Assembly: GCA_947389015.1 (NCBI GenBank)
Contig: CANDVA010000008.1
Coordinates: forward strand, 55,996-119,995
DNA length: 64,000 nucleotides
Source of the DNA: an uncultured Clostridia bacterium
GTDB taxonomy: Bacteria; Bacillota; Clostridia; Oscillospirales; Ruminococcaceae
Reading direction: 5' to 3'
In this document: one piece after another, positions 23,086-31,462 of the stretch
How positions within the stretch are numbered: the stretch's first letter is position 1
How the letters are laid out: each line of letters opens with the position of its first letter
Made by a program: the position numbers and the translations under genes
The notes under the pieces: model-generated
The model's database searches: none
What the model was told of the DNA's origin: nothing
What the model saw: only the letters and a program-made list of their open reading frames with translations

Positions 23086-23918
23086 TCTTACTACCGTTTT
23101 ATGTTGACGACATAATCAAGACGGCGCTGTCCGAGGATATCAACTATATCGACAGCACCGCCGATCTGCTTATCCCCGACAACAGCTATTCCGACGCGTA
23201 TTTAATGGCTAAGGCGGACGGCGTTGTCTGCGGCTCGGAGGTCGCGGCGCGTGTGTTCACGATACTCGACCCGTCCATTGACGTGAGGTTCCTCGTGAAC
23301 GAGGGCGAGCGTGTTTCAAAGGGTCAGAAGATCGCTTCGATAAACGGTCACACCCGCGAAATGCTCAAAGCGGAGCGCACCGCGCTGAATATTATCCAGC
23401 ATATGAGCGGAATTGCGACCTATACGCGCAAATGCGTTGACGCTGTCGAAGGCACACGGGCGACTATTGCCGATACGCGCAAGACGCTACCCGGGCTGAG
23501 AGCGCTCCAGAAGTACGCGGTCACGGTGGGCGGCGGACGCAATCACCGATACAATCTTACAGACGCGGCTATGCTCAAGGACAACCACATCGACGCTTAC
23601 GGCGGTATTACCGCGGCGGTAAAAACGCTCCGCAAGCGCGCGGGGCATATGCTGCAGATAGAGGTCGAGACCCGTAACCTCGACGAGGTAAAAGAAGCCC
23701 TGAGCTGCGGCGTAAACGTGATAATGCTCGACAATATGAGCCTCGACGAGATGACCGAGGCGTGCAGGCTCGTTGACGGAAAAGCAAAGACCGAGGCTTC
23801 GGGAAACATCACGCTCGATAACATCAGGGCGGTAGCGGAAACGGGAGTTGACATAATCAGTCTCGGCGCGCTTACACATTCCGTGCAGGCGTTTGATATT
23901 TCAATGAAATGGGGTTAA
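23082..23918 (+). CDS. nadC: Nicotinate-nucleotide pyrophosphorylase (carboxylating)
   Basis: 278-residue quinolinate phosphoribosyltransferase converting quinolinate and PRPP to nicotinate mononucleotide. Characteristic segments are LIPDNSYSDAYLMAKADGVVCG, AERTALNIIQHMSGIAT, the active-site block TRKTLPGLRALQKYAVTVGGG, HRYNLTDAAMLKDNHIDA, and the C-terminal LGALTHSVQAFDISMK. Translationally coupled to nadB through an ATGA overlap and three bases from the next small gene. Confidence 0.96.
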   Translation: MILLPFYVDDIIKTALSEDINYIDSTADLLIPDNSYSDAYLMAKADGVVCGSEVAARVFTILDPSIDVRFLVNEGERVSKGQKIASINGHTREMLKAERTALNIIQHMSGIATYTRKCVDAVEGTRATIADTRKTLPGLRALQKYAVTVGGGRNHRYNLTDAAMLKDNHIDAYGGITAAVKTLRKRAGHMLQIEVETRNLDEVKEALSCGVNVIMLDNMSLDEMTEACRLVDGKAKTEASGNITLDNIRAVAETGVDIISLGALTHSVQAFDISMKWG

Positions 23919-23921
23919 ATT

Positions 23922-24203
23922 ATGGAAGAGATCGAATTCAGATACGACACACAGCTGCTGCTTGATGTGGACGACCCGTCGGACGACGTTGAGGACGAAC
24001 TTGACGGGTATATCCGCGCGCACTTCAAGGGCGACTCGCTGCTCGTTATCGCCGACGAGGACGAAAACGGCGTGTCGACCGCAAAGCTGCATTTCCACAC
24101 CAACGAGCCGTGGCTGATACTTGAATACTGCCGCTCGCTCGGTGAAATTTACGATATTGTGGTAGAGGATATGGTAAGGCAGAGCAGGGGTCAAAAAGGC
24201 TGA
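23922..24203 (+). CDS. Small YloV/DAK-associated domain protein
   Basis: 93-residue acidic protein. The region FKGDSLLVIADEDE, KLHFHTNEPWLILEYCRSLG and EIYDIVVEDMVRQ resembles the closing part of YloV/FakA-type DAK2 proteins, where a GDSL-VHVHTNxPG-LEYA-GE-IKIENMxxQ pattern is found. Only that fragment is present, with no kinase domain. Similar stand-alone proteins in clostridia carry the database label kinase to dihydroxyacetone kinase. It is translationally close to nadC and ends the nad operon. Function unknown. Confidence 0.8.
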   Translation: MEEIEFRYDTQLLLDVDDPSDDVEDELDGYIRAHFKGDSLLVIADEDENGVSTAKLHFHTNEPWLILEYCRSLGEIYDIVVEDMVRQSRGQKG

Positions 24204-24213
24204 TAAATATCGT

Positions 24214-24251
24214 AAAACGGCACCGAACGAAATGCTCGGTGCCGTTGCTTT
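24214..24251. terminator. Bidirectional terminator after the nad operon
   Basis: Eleven-base-pair stem (AACGGCACCGA with TCGGTGCCGTT) and a nine-base loop between convergent genes, followed by a T-rich stretch. Confidence 0.85.
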
Positions 24252-26793
24252 ATTTGGCCGCGGTATTCTTGATGACCATTTTTTTGATGAATTCCGAGGT
24301 GTGGAGCGGTCTGCCGTTGATGATACCCTGTATCATATCAGCGTCGAAGCCGCGGGCATTCTCAAGAGCTTTTAGGTTGTCGACTCCCTTGATACATACC
24401 GTTATTCCCTTTTCGTGAGCGCGCTCTATGACGGAACGCACAAACGCTGCGGATACGGGGTCGTCGCTGAGACGGCGGCTCCTCAGCTTGATACATTTGA
24501 CATACGGGTTCTCAAGCGGCGCGGCGGTGAAGAAATTCCCGCCCTTGTCGTCGGCGATTATGTTTACGCCGCTGTTTGCCATCTGTTTCAGGAAGTTGTT
24601 ACGCATACCGAGCGTTCCTTCGCTCTCGGATACCGAAACGCTGATAGCCTCGGGCGGCAGGGAATACTCCAGCAGCGCCTTGCGCAGTATGATAACCCCC
24701 GTCTCGGAGTTGAGGATATTCTCGGGAATGCTGAACGCCACGCGAAAATGCGATAATCCGCTTTCGCGCACGGCCGCGCAGAACTCGCATATCCTGTCGA
24801 CAACGAACTCGTATATTTCATTGGCGAGCCCCATGCGCTCGACTACGGGCAAAAATCTGTCACGCGACACAATAATATCTTTGTTGCTCCAGAAAAGGTG
24901 TGCCTCGCAGCATTGCAGCTCTCCCGTACGCGCGTCGACAACGGGCGTGTACAGGAAGTAAAAGCCCTTGAAATCGTTCTCGGCAGCGTCCATGACGAGC
25001 TTTCTTACGCGGAGATTGTTGTCGAGCTTTTCCTCGAGACCGTCCGAGTAGCTTACCGCGTCATGCAGCTTTCTGTCCTTGGCGAGCCTGAGCGTCCTTG
25101 TCGCTACGCGAACGCAGTCTGCGACGTCGTCCGCGTCGTTCGGGAACATACTGATACCCGCGTAGATGTCAAGCTGATTCTCGCTGTCGTTCAGGAACCA
25201 CGGCGAGCGGAACTTGGTGAGTATCGTCTGCGCCAAACCGAGCGCATCCTCGCGCGACGAGCCGCTTAAGGTAACGAACAGTATATCGTTTGAGAACATA
25301 TAGACCTTCTTGGCGTTCTCGGTCGGTATCGCGGCGATATATTCGGCAATGCTCCTTACAATATCCTCGGAGTAGCGCAGGGTGTATATCTCGGAAAGCT
25401 CCTTGAGATTGGATATCTCGATAGAGATCACCGAGCCGCTCACGCCCTCGGCTATGGACTTGCTGAAATCGCGCTCAAACGCGCTGCGGTTCGGTATGCC
25501 CGTGGTAGTGTTGAAGTACGCCAGACGGAGCAGGTGTTCCTGCGACACCGCGAGCTCGTTCTCCATAAACGAACGGTAGATGACCGTCGAGATTATCTGC
25601 GTGATATTGCGGATCATTTTTCTGTCGCGGTTAGTCCACACGCGGTCGCCGTCGTTCGACATAAATACGATAAGCCCGCGCGGATTGCCGTTTTCGTACA
25701 CTCTCGACATCGCGACGCTCCTGCCCTTGCTTTCCGCGCCGCGCAGATCGTCCTCGTGCATACAAACCACCGCGTTGTTCTCAAGCTCCCTGTCGACATC
25801 TTTGTTAAACGGCGCAGTCGACACCGTCGGTATTATATCGCCCGTTTCGCTCCAGCGGTACACCTTTATCGGGCTGACGTTGTCGGAACAGAAGATAAGG
25901 TCGCTTAGCCCGAAGTAATCGCGGATAAGCGGGATTATGCTGCCGAACGAGGCGGCGGTGCTCCTGCTTTGAAGTATCAGAGAGTAGATATTGTTGACGA
26001 GTATCTGATCTTCGAAGTTCTGACCGAGCAGCTTATTCGCATTTTGCGAGTTTTCCATTTCCTCGCAGATCACCACATACGAGTTCGCGATTTCGGAGAC
26101 GGTCTGCACCATAGTTTCCAGCAGCGGAACGCAGTCGTTGATATCCTCCAGCGATTCGCCCGCGATTACCCACGCCGCCACCGTCTGATGCTTTACGCGG
26201 ATATTCTTCTTGCGCTGATAGCTCATCTTGTTGAGATTGATCTTCTTGTCCTGCGCCGCGGCGAGTATTTTGCCGTCCTCGCCGACTATCGCGGAGTACA
26301 TACCCTCGATACGCGCAAACGGGAGCTGTACGCGTTCCAGATAATCCTGACCCAGAATATCGAGCAGCTGCGGCATATTGTCCTTTGACGAGCCCATGGA
26401 GCCCTCCGCCTTGTTCCTGAACGAGCAAATTACCGCGTCGTTGCCCTCGCAGTCGAGATACTCCGTCACGTCGAACAGCATACCCGACAGCACTCGAAGA
26501 GAACCGTCCTCGCGGAACTCGGGCGCTGCCGCTATGTAGTACCACCTGTACGCGTCCGCGCATTTCAGGCGGACGTGCGCATTTATGCCGCTTTGATGCC
26601 CGCTGATGACCTCGCTCACTATATCGCAGAACGGCTGATAGTCCTCGGGGCAGATAATATCCCCGAGCAGCGCCGTTTTTTCGTTTGAGAAAGGATTATC
26701 CCCGAGCAGGAATTCTATGGGAAAATCAGGCTGATACCTCATCACAAAAGCGAAATTACCGCTGTTCCTTACCGCCTGTTCCAGTCCTGTCAT
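24250..26793 (-). CDS. Degenerate GGDEF-EAL protein with PAS/GAF-like N-terminus
   Basis: 847-residue cytoplasmic protein. A PAS-like region covers about 1-120, a GAF-like region about 270-440, then GGDEF and EAL domains. The GGDEF A-site is replaced by FSNDI, and the EAL domain has EAHL for EAL and DDKGG for DDFGT; the glutamates and lysine needed for c-di-GMP hydrolysis are not evident. Both enzymatic activities are therefore probably lost, and a c-di-GMP receptor or scaffold role is inferred. The start at 26793 lies behind AAGGGGTGAG; an alternative ATG at 26835 adds 14 residues. It has its own promoter and no obvious membrane segment. Confidence 0.85.
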   Translation of the reverse strand: MTGLEQAVRNSGNFAFVMRYQPDFPIEFLLGDNPFSNEKTALLGDIICPEDYQPFCDIVSEVISGHQSGINAHVRLKCADAYRWYYIAAAPEFREDGSLRVLSGMLFDVTEYLDCEGNDAVICSFRNKAEGSMGSSKDNMPQLLDILGQDYLERVQLPFARIEGMYSAIVGEDGKILAAAQDKKINLNKMSYQRKKNIRVKHQTVAAWVIAGESLEDINDCVPLLETMVQTVSEIANSYVVICEEMENSQNANKLLGQNFEDQILVNNIYSLILQSRSTAASFGSIIPLIRDYFGLSDLIFCSDNVSPIKVYRWSETGDIIPTVSTAPFNKDVDRELENNAVVCMHEDDLRGAESKGRSVAMSRVYENGNPRGLIVFMSNDGDRVWTNRDRKMIRNITQIISTVIYRSFMENELAVSQEHLLRLAYFNTTTGIPNRSAFERDFSKSIAEGVSGSVISIEISNLKELSEIYTLRYSEDIVRSIAEYIAAIPTENAKKVYMFSNDILFVTLSGSSREDALGLAQTILTKFRSPWFLNDSENQLDIYAGISMFPNDADDVADCVRVATRTLRLAKDRKLHDAVSYSDGLEEKLDNNLRVRKLVMDAAENDFKGFYFLYTPVVDARTGELQCCEAHLFWSNKDIIVSRDRFLPVVERMGLANEIYEFVVDRICEFCAAVRESGLSHFRVAFSIPENILNSETGVIILRKALLEYSLPPEAISVSVSESEGTLGMRNNFLKQMANSGVNIIADDKGGNFFTAAPLENPYVKCIKLRSRRLSDDPVSAAFVRSVIERAHEKGITVCIKGVDNLKALENARGFDADMIQGIINGRPLHTSEFIKKMVIKNTAAK

Positions 26794-26932
26794 TACGCTC
26801 ACCCCTTGATTGAAATCGTTTACACGTCCTGCCATAATTCCCCGCACATAAGACGCGCAAATCTATTATATAAATATTTTAACGAATAAATGCCAAAGTA
26901 TTTCTTCGTTATTCTCCACTTTCACTGTATAC

Positions 26933-26961
26933 ATTATATCACAAAGTTTTCAACATTTCAA
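26933..26961 (-). promoter_or_regulatory. Promoter of the GGDEF-EAL gene
   Basis: Minus strand TTGAAA (26956-26961), 17-base spacer, TATAAT (26933-26938) with an extended TGATATAAT. The leader would be ~130 bases. Confidence 0.75.
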
Positions 26962-27046
26962 GTACTTTTTCGTGATTTTCACAATTTTTTCATAAATTTT
27001 TATTTAATAATTCTCAAAAGTGCCCAAATGTGTAAAAAAACAATAG

Positions 27047-27069
27047 GCGGAGCGTAAATTACGCTCCGC
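27047..27069 (-). terminator. Terminator of the second ECF sigma operon
   Basis: Ten-base-pair stem (GCGGAGCGTA with TACGCTCCGC) with a three-base loop; an A7 run on the plus strand gives a T run for minus-strand transcripts. Confidence 0.85.
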
Positions 27070-27143
27070 TTCTCATAAAAAAATTGTTATTTTTTACAAA
27101 TAAAGAAAATATATGTGAATAAAATTTATAGAAAAAACCAAAA

Positions 27144-27899
27144 TCAGTCAACCGTGACATATATTCCCAGCAGCCTTTTTTCGCTGTCAAACAATACGAC
27201 TTCATCACCGCGGCTCTCAAGGAACATTTTTTCGCCATTTGAGTTCACGACCTCAATGCACTCCCCGTTTTCGGCAGACGAATCGCTTAGTTCAGGGTGA
27301 TCGCTTTCGGTAAGCCCACTGTCGATGTTGTCTGATATCTTCCCGAACACCGTCGTTTTTCCGTTGTACTCCAGGGTGAGCGTATCTCCGTCAAGAGTTA
27401 CTCTCGCCGTATCGGAAGAGGACGGCTCCGTTTCACCATTCGCGGGAATCGATGCGTCGGGAGAGAGGTCACCGGTAGTGTCTTTGCTGTTGCCGCCGCT
27501 GACGAAGTTCTCTGTGTTTTGTTGTCCTTCGTCGGCAATGCCGTCTCCTCCGTTGATGTCAATGTAGTTCGGTACGCTTGACGACATATTCGGACTGCCA
27601 CCCGTTGCTCCGCCCGCACTTGCCGTAGGCTTGCGATCAGTGTTGCCGTTCATCATTTCGTTTGAAATTCCCGCAAAGAAATACTTGCTGCCGCCCGTGA
27701 GCGCAAGCGCCGTAACTCCTATGACCAGACAAGCCGCGGCAGACCCTCCTATAACCGCTATTCTGCGCAGGGGGAGAGGCTTCTTTTTCGCGACCTCTGG
27801 CTCGGCAAGCTTTTTCGCAACGCCCCTGCGGATACGCTCGGCGGTCTCGTCGGAAGTGAGCCCCGAAATTTCCTTTTTGTATTCGTCTCTGAAATTCAT
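27144..27899 (-). CDS. Anti-sigma-like single-pass membrane protein
   Basis: 251 residues: a basic cytoplasmic region (about 1-45), one transmembrane helix (RIAVIGGSAAACLVIGVTAL, 46-65) and an extracellular part that begins with a Gly/Ser/Asn/Pro-rich disordered segment (about 80-165) and ends with a small beta domain (VTLDGDTLTLEYNGKTTVFG onward). No zinc-binding motif is seen. It overlaps the end of the ECF sigma gene by one base, so it is very likely the cognate regulator. The ectodomain family is not recognised. Confidence 0.8.
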   Translation of the reverse strand: MNFRDEYKKEISGLTSDETAERIRRGVAKKLAEPEVAKKKPLPLRRIAVIGGSAAACLVIGVTALALTGGSKYFFAGISNEMMNGNTDRKPTASAGGATGGSPNMSSSVPNYIDINGGDGIADEGQQNTENFVSGGNSKDTTGDLSPDASIPANGETEPSSSDTARVTLDGDTLTLEYNGKTTVFGKISDNIDSGLTESDHPELSDSSAENGECIEVVNSNGEKMFLESRGDEVVLFDSEKRLLGIYVTVD

Positions 27900-28429
27900 T
27901 AAAACTCCACCTCCCCTTTCAGAAGCGTTTTCAGTCTGTCGCGCGCGCGCGCAAGCTGCGTTTTCACGGTGGACTGACGTGCGCCGACAGCCTCGGCGAT
28001 CTCCGCTACGGACATATCCTCGAAGTAATACAGATGAACGACCGTGCGGTATTTCGGCGGAAGAGCCGTTACGGCGTTCAGCACCGCGCTTTTGCGCTCC
28101 GACCTCTCGGCGCGCTCCGCCGTATCGTCCGCGGAGGGCAGCTCGGCAATTTCGTCAAGGCTCGCGCTTTCGCCCCTGCGACGGTACTGCGCCGATCTCG
28201 CGTAACTGTTCGTACAGTTGACCGCGCACCGTATAAGCCATGCCTTGCGGTGCTCCTCGCTTTCATATGTAAGATCGGCTTTAAAGTACCGCACGAATAC
28301 GTCCTGAGCGACGTCTTCCGCGTCGACGGGACTGCGCAGCCGCGTATAGGCTATCCCGTACACGGTCGGCGTGTACATTCTCATTACCGCGTCAAAGCTC
28401 TCGCGCGTGTTGAGAGATAATGTTTCCAT
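27899..28429 (-). CDS. ECF-type RNA polymerase sigma factor
   Basis: 176-residue sigma factor with region 2 (VDAEDVAQDVFVRYFKAD and HRKAWLIRCAVNCTNSY) and region 4 (LPPKYRTVVHLYYFEDMSVAEIAEAV, then STVKTQLARARDRLKTLL). It is followed by a single-pass membrane protein and preceded by a possible self-recognised ECF promoter. Distinct from the first ECF factor in this window in sequence and in partner type. Confidence 0.94.
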   Translation of the reverse strand: METLSLNTRESFDAVMRMYTPTVYGIAYTRLRSPVDAEDVAQDVFVRYFKADLTYESEEHRKAWLIRCAVNCTNSYARSAQYRRRGESASLDEIAELPSADDTAERAERSERKSAVLNAVTALPPKYRTVVHLYYFEDMSVAEIAEAVGARQSTVKTQLARARDRLKTLLKGEVEF

Positions 28430-28453
28430 AAAATTCTCCGCTTCTGTATATAA

Positions 28454-28480
28454 TACCCGATGAATGTCAAGATGGTTTCA
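28454..28480 (-). promoter_or_regulatory. Possible ECF-type (autoregulated) promoter
   Basis: On the minus strand TGAAACC (28474-28480) precedes CGGGTA (28454-28459) by 14 bases, resembling ECF -35 elements (TGAAAC). A TTGACA is also present in between but lacks a good -10 at 17 bases. Confidence 0.4.
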
Positions 28481-28497
28481 TTTTTTCAGAAAAAAAA

Positions 28498-29340
28498 TTA
28501 AATTTCACATTTGGCGTGTCTTGTGACGTGACAACCGATATTGACCGCCACGGGCAGTCCCGCGATATGCGTCGCAGCCTTTTCGATGTTGACGTACAGC
28601 GCTGTGACCGTTCCGCCGAAGCCCTGCGAGCCTATTCCGAGCCTGTTGATGCCGTCCAGCATAGCCTGTTCCATTTCGGCGTAGAGCGGTTCGGGGTGAC
28701 GAATGCCGAGGTCGCGGCAGAGCGCTCTTTTCGCCAGCAGCGCCGAATACTCGAAATCACCGCCGATACCCACTCCGACAACGATGGGCGGACAAGGATT
28801 GCTTCCCGCTATGGATACCGTTTCAATAACGAACTTCACGATATCTTCCTTAGCAGCCGACGGAGTGAACATTTTCAGTCGGCTCATATTCTCGCTGCCA
28901 AAGCCCTTTGGCGCGACGGTGAGCTTTATTTTGTCGCCCGGCACTATCCGTGTATGGATAATGGCGGGGGTGTTGTCGTTCGTGTTGACGCGCTCCAAAG
29001 GGTCGCCTACTATGCTCAGCCGCAGCCGCCCGTTCACATATCCCTCGGCAACGCCCCTGTTGACCGCGTCCTCGAACCCGCCGCCGACGATATGCACGTC
29101 CTGACCTATCTCCGCGAACACGACAGCCATTCCCGTGTCCTGACATATCGGCACGCCGAGCTCGTCCGCGCAGTCGATATTAGCGGCGATATCGCCGAGC
29201 ACGCTCCTGCAAAGCTCGCTCTCCTCGGCTCTGGCGCTGCTTTCGATACATTCGCGCATACCGCGCGGCAGGTGAAGATTAGCGTCAACGCACAGCGCCG
29301 CTATCGCCTTTGTTATCTCGGTTGTGTTTATTTCACGCAT
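28498..29340 (-). CDS. Fumarate hydratase class I, alpha subunit (N-terminal domain type)
   Basis: 280-residue TtdA/FumA-type alpha subunit carrying the 4Fe-4S cluster for hydration of fumarate (or a related acid such as tartrate). Candidate cluster cysteines occur in VPICQDTGMAVVF, AGSNPCPPIVVGVGIGG and NIGCHVTRHAKC, as in the family. The start ATG 29340 is ~13 bases after AAGGAGG. In two-subunit fumarases a beta-subunit gene normally lies directly downstream; here the next gene on this strand is an ECF sigma factor and no beta gene occurs in the window. Confidence 0.9.
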   Translation of the reverse strand: MREINTTEITKAIAALCVDANLHLPRGMRECIESSARAEESELCRSVLGDIAANIDCADELGVPICQDTGMAVVFAEIGQDVHIVGGGFEDAVNRGVAEGYVNGRLRLSIVGDPLERVNTNDNTPAIIHTRIVPGDKIKLTVAPKGFGSENMSRLKMFTPSAAKEDIVKFVIETVSIAGSNPCPPIVVGVGIGGDFEYSALLAKRALCRDLGIRHPEPLYAEMEQAMLDGINRLGIGSQGFGGTVTALYVNIEKAATHIAGLPVAVNIGCHVTRHAKCEI

Positions 29341-29382
29341 TTTGATCTGTATTCCTCCTTGACGAAACATTCCGCTTTAGAT

Positions 29383-29411
29383 ATTGTATCACAAATTATC
29401 GTGGAATTCAA
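29383..29411 (-). promoter_or_regulatory. Promoter of the fumarase alpha gene
   Basis: Minus strand TTGAAT (29406-29411), 17-base spacer, TACAAT (29383-29388), with a TG extension. Confidence 0.72.
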
Positions 29412-29418
29412 CATCAAA

Positions 29419-30609
29419 TTATTTTTTAACCGCGATTTTCCCGTCCACGACCACCATATAAGGCAAACTCATAATGTCCAGCGGCGATTTATTCTTATCG
29501 AACAGCACGAAGTCGGCGTTTTTCCCGACCTCTACCGAGCCGAGGATTCCGTCAACGCCGAGCACCTCGGCGGCGTTTATCGTTATACCGCGCAGCGCGT
29601 TCTCCTCGGAAAGCCCTCCGCGAACCGCGAGCGCGGCGGTCATGGGCAGATATTGTATCGGCGTTTCGGGGTGATCGGTGCAGATAGCGAACTTTATTCC
29701 GTGTTCGTGAAGTATCCGCGGCGTTGTGACGTCGTGATTGGCCAGCTCGGGCTTTCCGCGGTCGCCGAGCAGGGGACCGGTTACAACCGCGGGTCGGTCC
29801 TCGGCAAGCTCGTCCGCGATAACTCCGCCGTCCGTGCAGTGTATCAGCACGTAGTCCAGCTCGAATTCCTTTGCGATACGCATCGCCGTAAAGATATCGT
29901 CCGCGCGGTGGCAGTGGAAATGCGCTTTCAGCTTGTTCTCCTTGTTAAACAGGGGGAGCAGCGCCTCGCATTTCGCGTCGAAGTCGGGCTTGGATACCTC
30001 GTCGTCCGTGCCCTTGGTACGTTTGTATTCGTCCATGTCCTCCTTGTAGCGGAGCGCCTTTTGGAGCTGCTCGCGGATTATCGCGGCGGTCGCCATACGC
30101 GTTATCGGAGTCTCGTCGCGGTCGTTGTAGGAGGACTTGGGGTTTTCTCCCAGCGCGAACTTTATCGCAGCGGGCGACTTGACTATCAGCTTGTCCACGC
30201 GCTTTGACCCGAACGTCTTTATCAGAGCGAACGAACCGCCTATCGGATTTGCGCTCCCGACGCCCGTACAAACGCAGGTAACTCCCGCGCTCACCGCGTC
30301 CTCAAAGCACCTGTCCATGGCGTTTATGCTGTCAACAGCCCTCAAATGCGGCGTGGACGGGTCGGTGATCTCGTTGCCGTCGTCGCCCTCGAGCTGCATT
30401 GAGTAGCAGTCGCTCCACATTCCCAGATGGCAGTGCGCATCGATAAACCCGGGGTACAGTGTTTTTCCCGAGCCGTCGATCTCCTCCTCGTCCGTCGGGA
30501 TATATCCGCTCATATCTCCTATCTCGGTGATTATCTCTCCGAAACGCACAAAGCCGTTTTCATAGTCCTTGTCGGACATTGTTTTTATTTTTACATTCGT
30601 GATAACCAT
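29419..30609 (-). CDS. Amidohydrolase family protein (imidazolonepropionase-like)
   Basis: 396-residue metal-dependent hydrolase. The N-terminal beta strand region is typical (MVITNVKIKTM), the metal motif HCH occurs in YPGFIDAHCHLG, followed by the active-site lysine region KSPAAIKFALG, histidines in AHFHCHRADD and LIHCTDGG, and the catalytic Asp in FAICTDHPETP. The C-terminal strand VGKNADFVLFDKNKSP completes the urease-like fold. It most resembles amidohydrolases annotated near imidazolonepropionase; the substrate is unknown. No hut genes are nearby. Confidence 0.92.
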   Translation of the reverse strand: MVITNVKIKTMSDKDYENGFVRFGEIITEIGDMSGYIPTDEEEIDGSGKTLYPGFIDAHCHLGMWSDCYSMQLEGDDGNEITDPSTPHLRAVDSINAMDRCFEDAVSAGVTCVCTGVGSANPIGGSFALIKTFGSKRVDKLIVKSPAAIKFALGENPKSSYNDRDETPITRMATAAIIREQLQKALRYKEDMDEYKRTKGTDDEVSKPDFDAKCEALLPLFNKENKLKAHFHCHRADDIFTAMRIAKEFELDYVLIHCTDGGVIADELAEDRPAVVTGPLLGDRGKPELANHDVTTPRILHEHGIKFAICTDHPETPIQYLPMTAALAVRGGLSEENALRGITINAAEVLGVDGILGSVEVGKNADFVLFDKNKSPLDIMSLPYMVVVDGKIAVKK

Positions 30610-30946
30610 AAATATCGCCCTCTAATATATTATAATCAACATAACCGCAAATTACTGCATACTTAAAAAATCCGCATTGCCAAGCGGTCGGCAAGGTGAA
30701 CGACAAACCATAGCGCAAAAATCGGCAAGCGGAACGGCAAAGTGTCGACAAACCCTCGCACCGTATTTCGGAGTCGCTTACAGGCGCTTTATCGCCTTGA
30801 ATTCGGCAAGCGTGTTGACAAACAAACGTCAAACAAGCAACAAGCAAAACGACAAGCATACTTATTAAGAAGAAAAGAAGAAAGAAGAATTCTTTCTCCC
30901 CCTCTTTTTTTCATTTTTTTGCAGTTAAGCCCGATGTAATATAACA
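30610..30946. other. Gene-free region with CGGCAAG/GACAAA motifs and a flanking direct repeat
   Basis: No credible gene. The centre has at least four CGGCAAG-like and four GACAAA-like motifs. The nine-base direct repeat GCATACTTA at 30657-30665 and 30856-30864 brackets ~190 bases. A weak hairpin GAAAGAA-GAA-TTCTTTC (30880-30896) with T-rich minus-strand flank may end the aroK transcript. Confidence 0.55.
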
Positions 30947-31462
30947 TCATAAGCTCTCGTGATACCTTACCAGCTTCGCTATTTCCTCGGTAATGATCGT
31001 ATCGCGCGTATTTCCGTTTACCATGCATACTGCGTTCCGCCGATAGATAACGGAGCGTTTGTTGTACAGCTCCTCAAGCTGTTCGGGGGTGTTGTTCATT
31101 ACCAGCGGACGGTTCGTGTCGCCCTTTATCCGTTTGTAGCAGACCACGAAAGCCGTGTTGATGTACACCGACAAGCCGCTCTCCCTCGCGAATTTCGCAG
31201 TCTCGTCGTTTATCAGCGCGCCGCCGCCCGTCGCGACTATGCTTCCGTCGGACAGCTCGCGGATATACTTCGCCTCGAGCTTTCTGAAATGCGGCTCGCC
31301 GTACTTGTCGAATATCTCGGGGATCGTCATTCCCTCGGCGCTGACGATATACCTGTCCAGATCGACAAAGCGTCTGCCCAGAGCGGCGGCGAGCTGCCGT
31401 CCGATATGGCTCTTTCCGCAGCCCATAAATCCGCACAGGTATACGCTTAACGGCTTGTTCAT
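30947..31462 (-). CDS. aroK: Shikimate kinase
   Basis: 171-residue P-loop kinase phosphorylating shikimate (step five of the chorismate pathway). Walker A is GFMGCGKSHIG (about 12-22), the shikimate-binding Asp/Arg pair occurs in FVDLDRYI and FRKLEAKYIREL, and Walker-B-like GGG is in VATGGGALIN; the LID arginine is in DTNRPLV. The start ATG overlaps the aroE stop (ATGA), so the two are coupled. A longer frame upstream lies wholly within aroE and is not preferred. Confidence 0.94.
   Translation of the reverse strand: MNKPLSVYLCGFMGCGKSHIGRQLAAALGRRFVDLDRYIVSAEGMTIPEIFDKYGEPHFRKLEAKYIRELSDGSIVATGGGALINDETAKFARESGLSVYINTAFVVCYKRIKGDTNRPLVMNNTPEQLEELYNKRSVIYRRNAVCMVNGNTRDTIITEEIAKLVRYHESL

Larger units (their letters stand above)
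26794..27143. other. Intergenic region between the GGDEF-EAL gene and the second ECF operon
   Basis: About 350 AT-rich bases. It holds the minus-strand promoter at 26933-26961 for the GGDEF-EAL gene, its leader, and the terminator at 27047-27069 of the upstream ECF operon. No further gene is seen. Confidence 0.7.

Noticed and set aside
28516..30207. A 563-codon plus-strand frame opposite the fumarase and amidohydrolase genes
   Set aside because: It spans two convincing minus-strand genes and the promoter between them, and its sequence is compositionally a shadow frame.
30560..30939. Several small frames in the gap between the amidohydrolase and aroK
   Set aside because: None has a ribosome site or plausible composition; they overlap each other and the promoter/terminator region.
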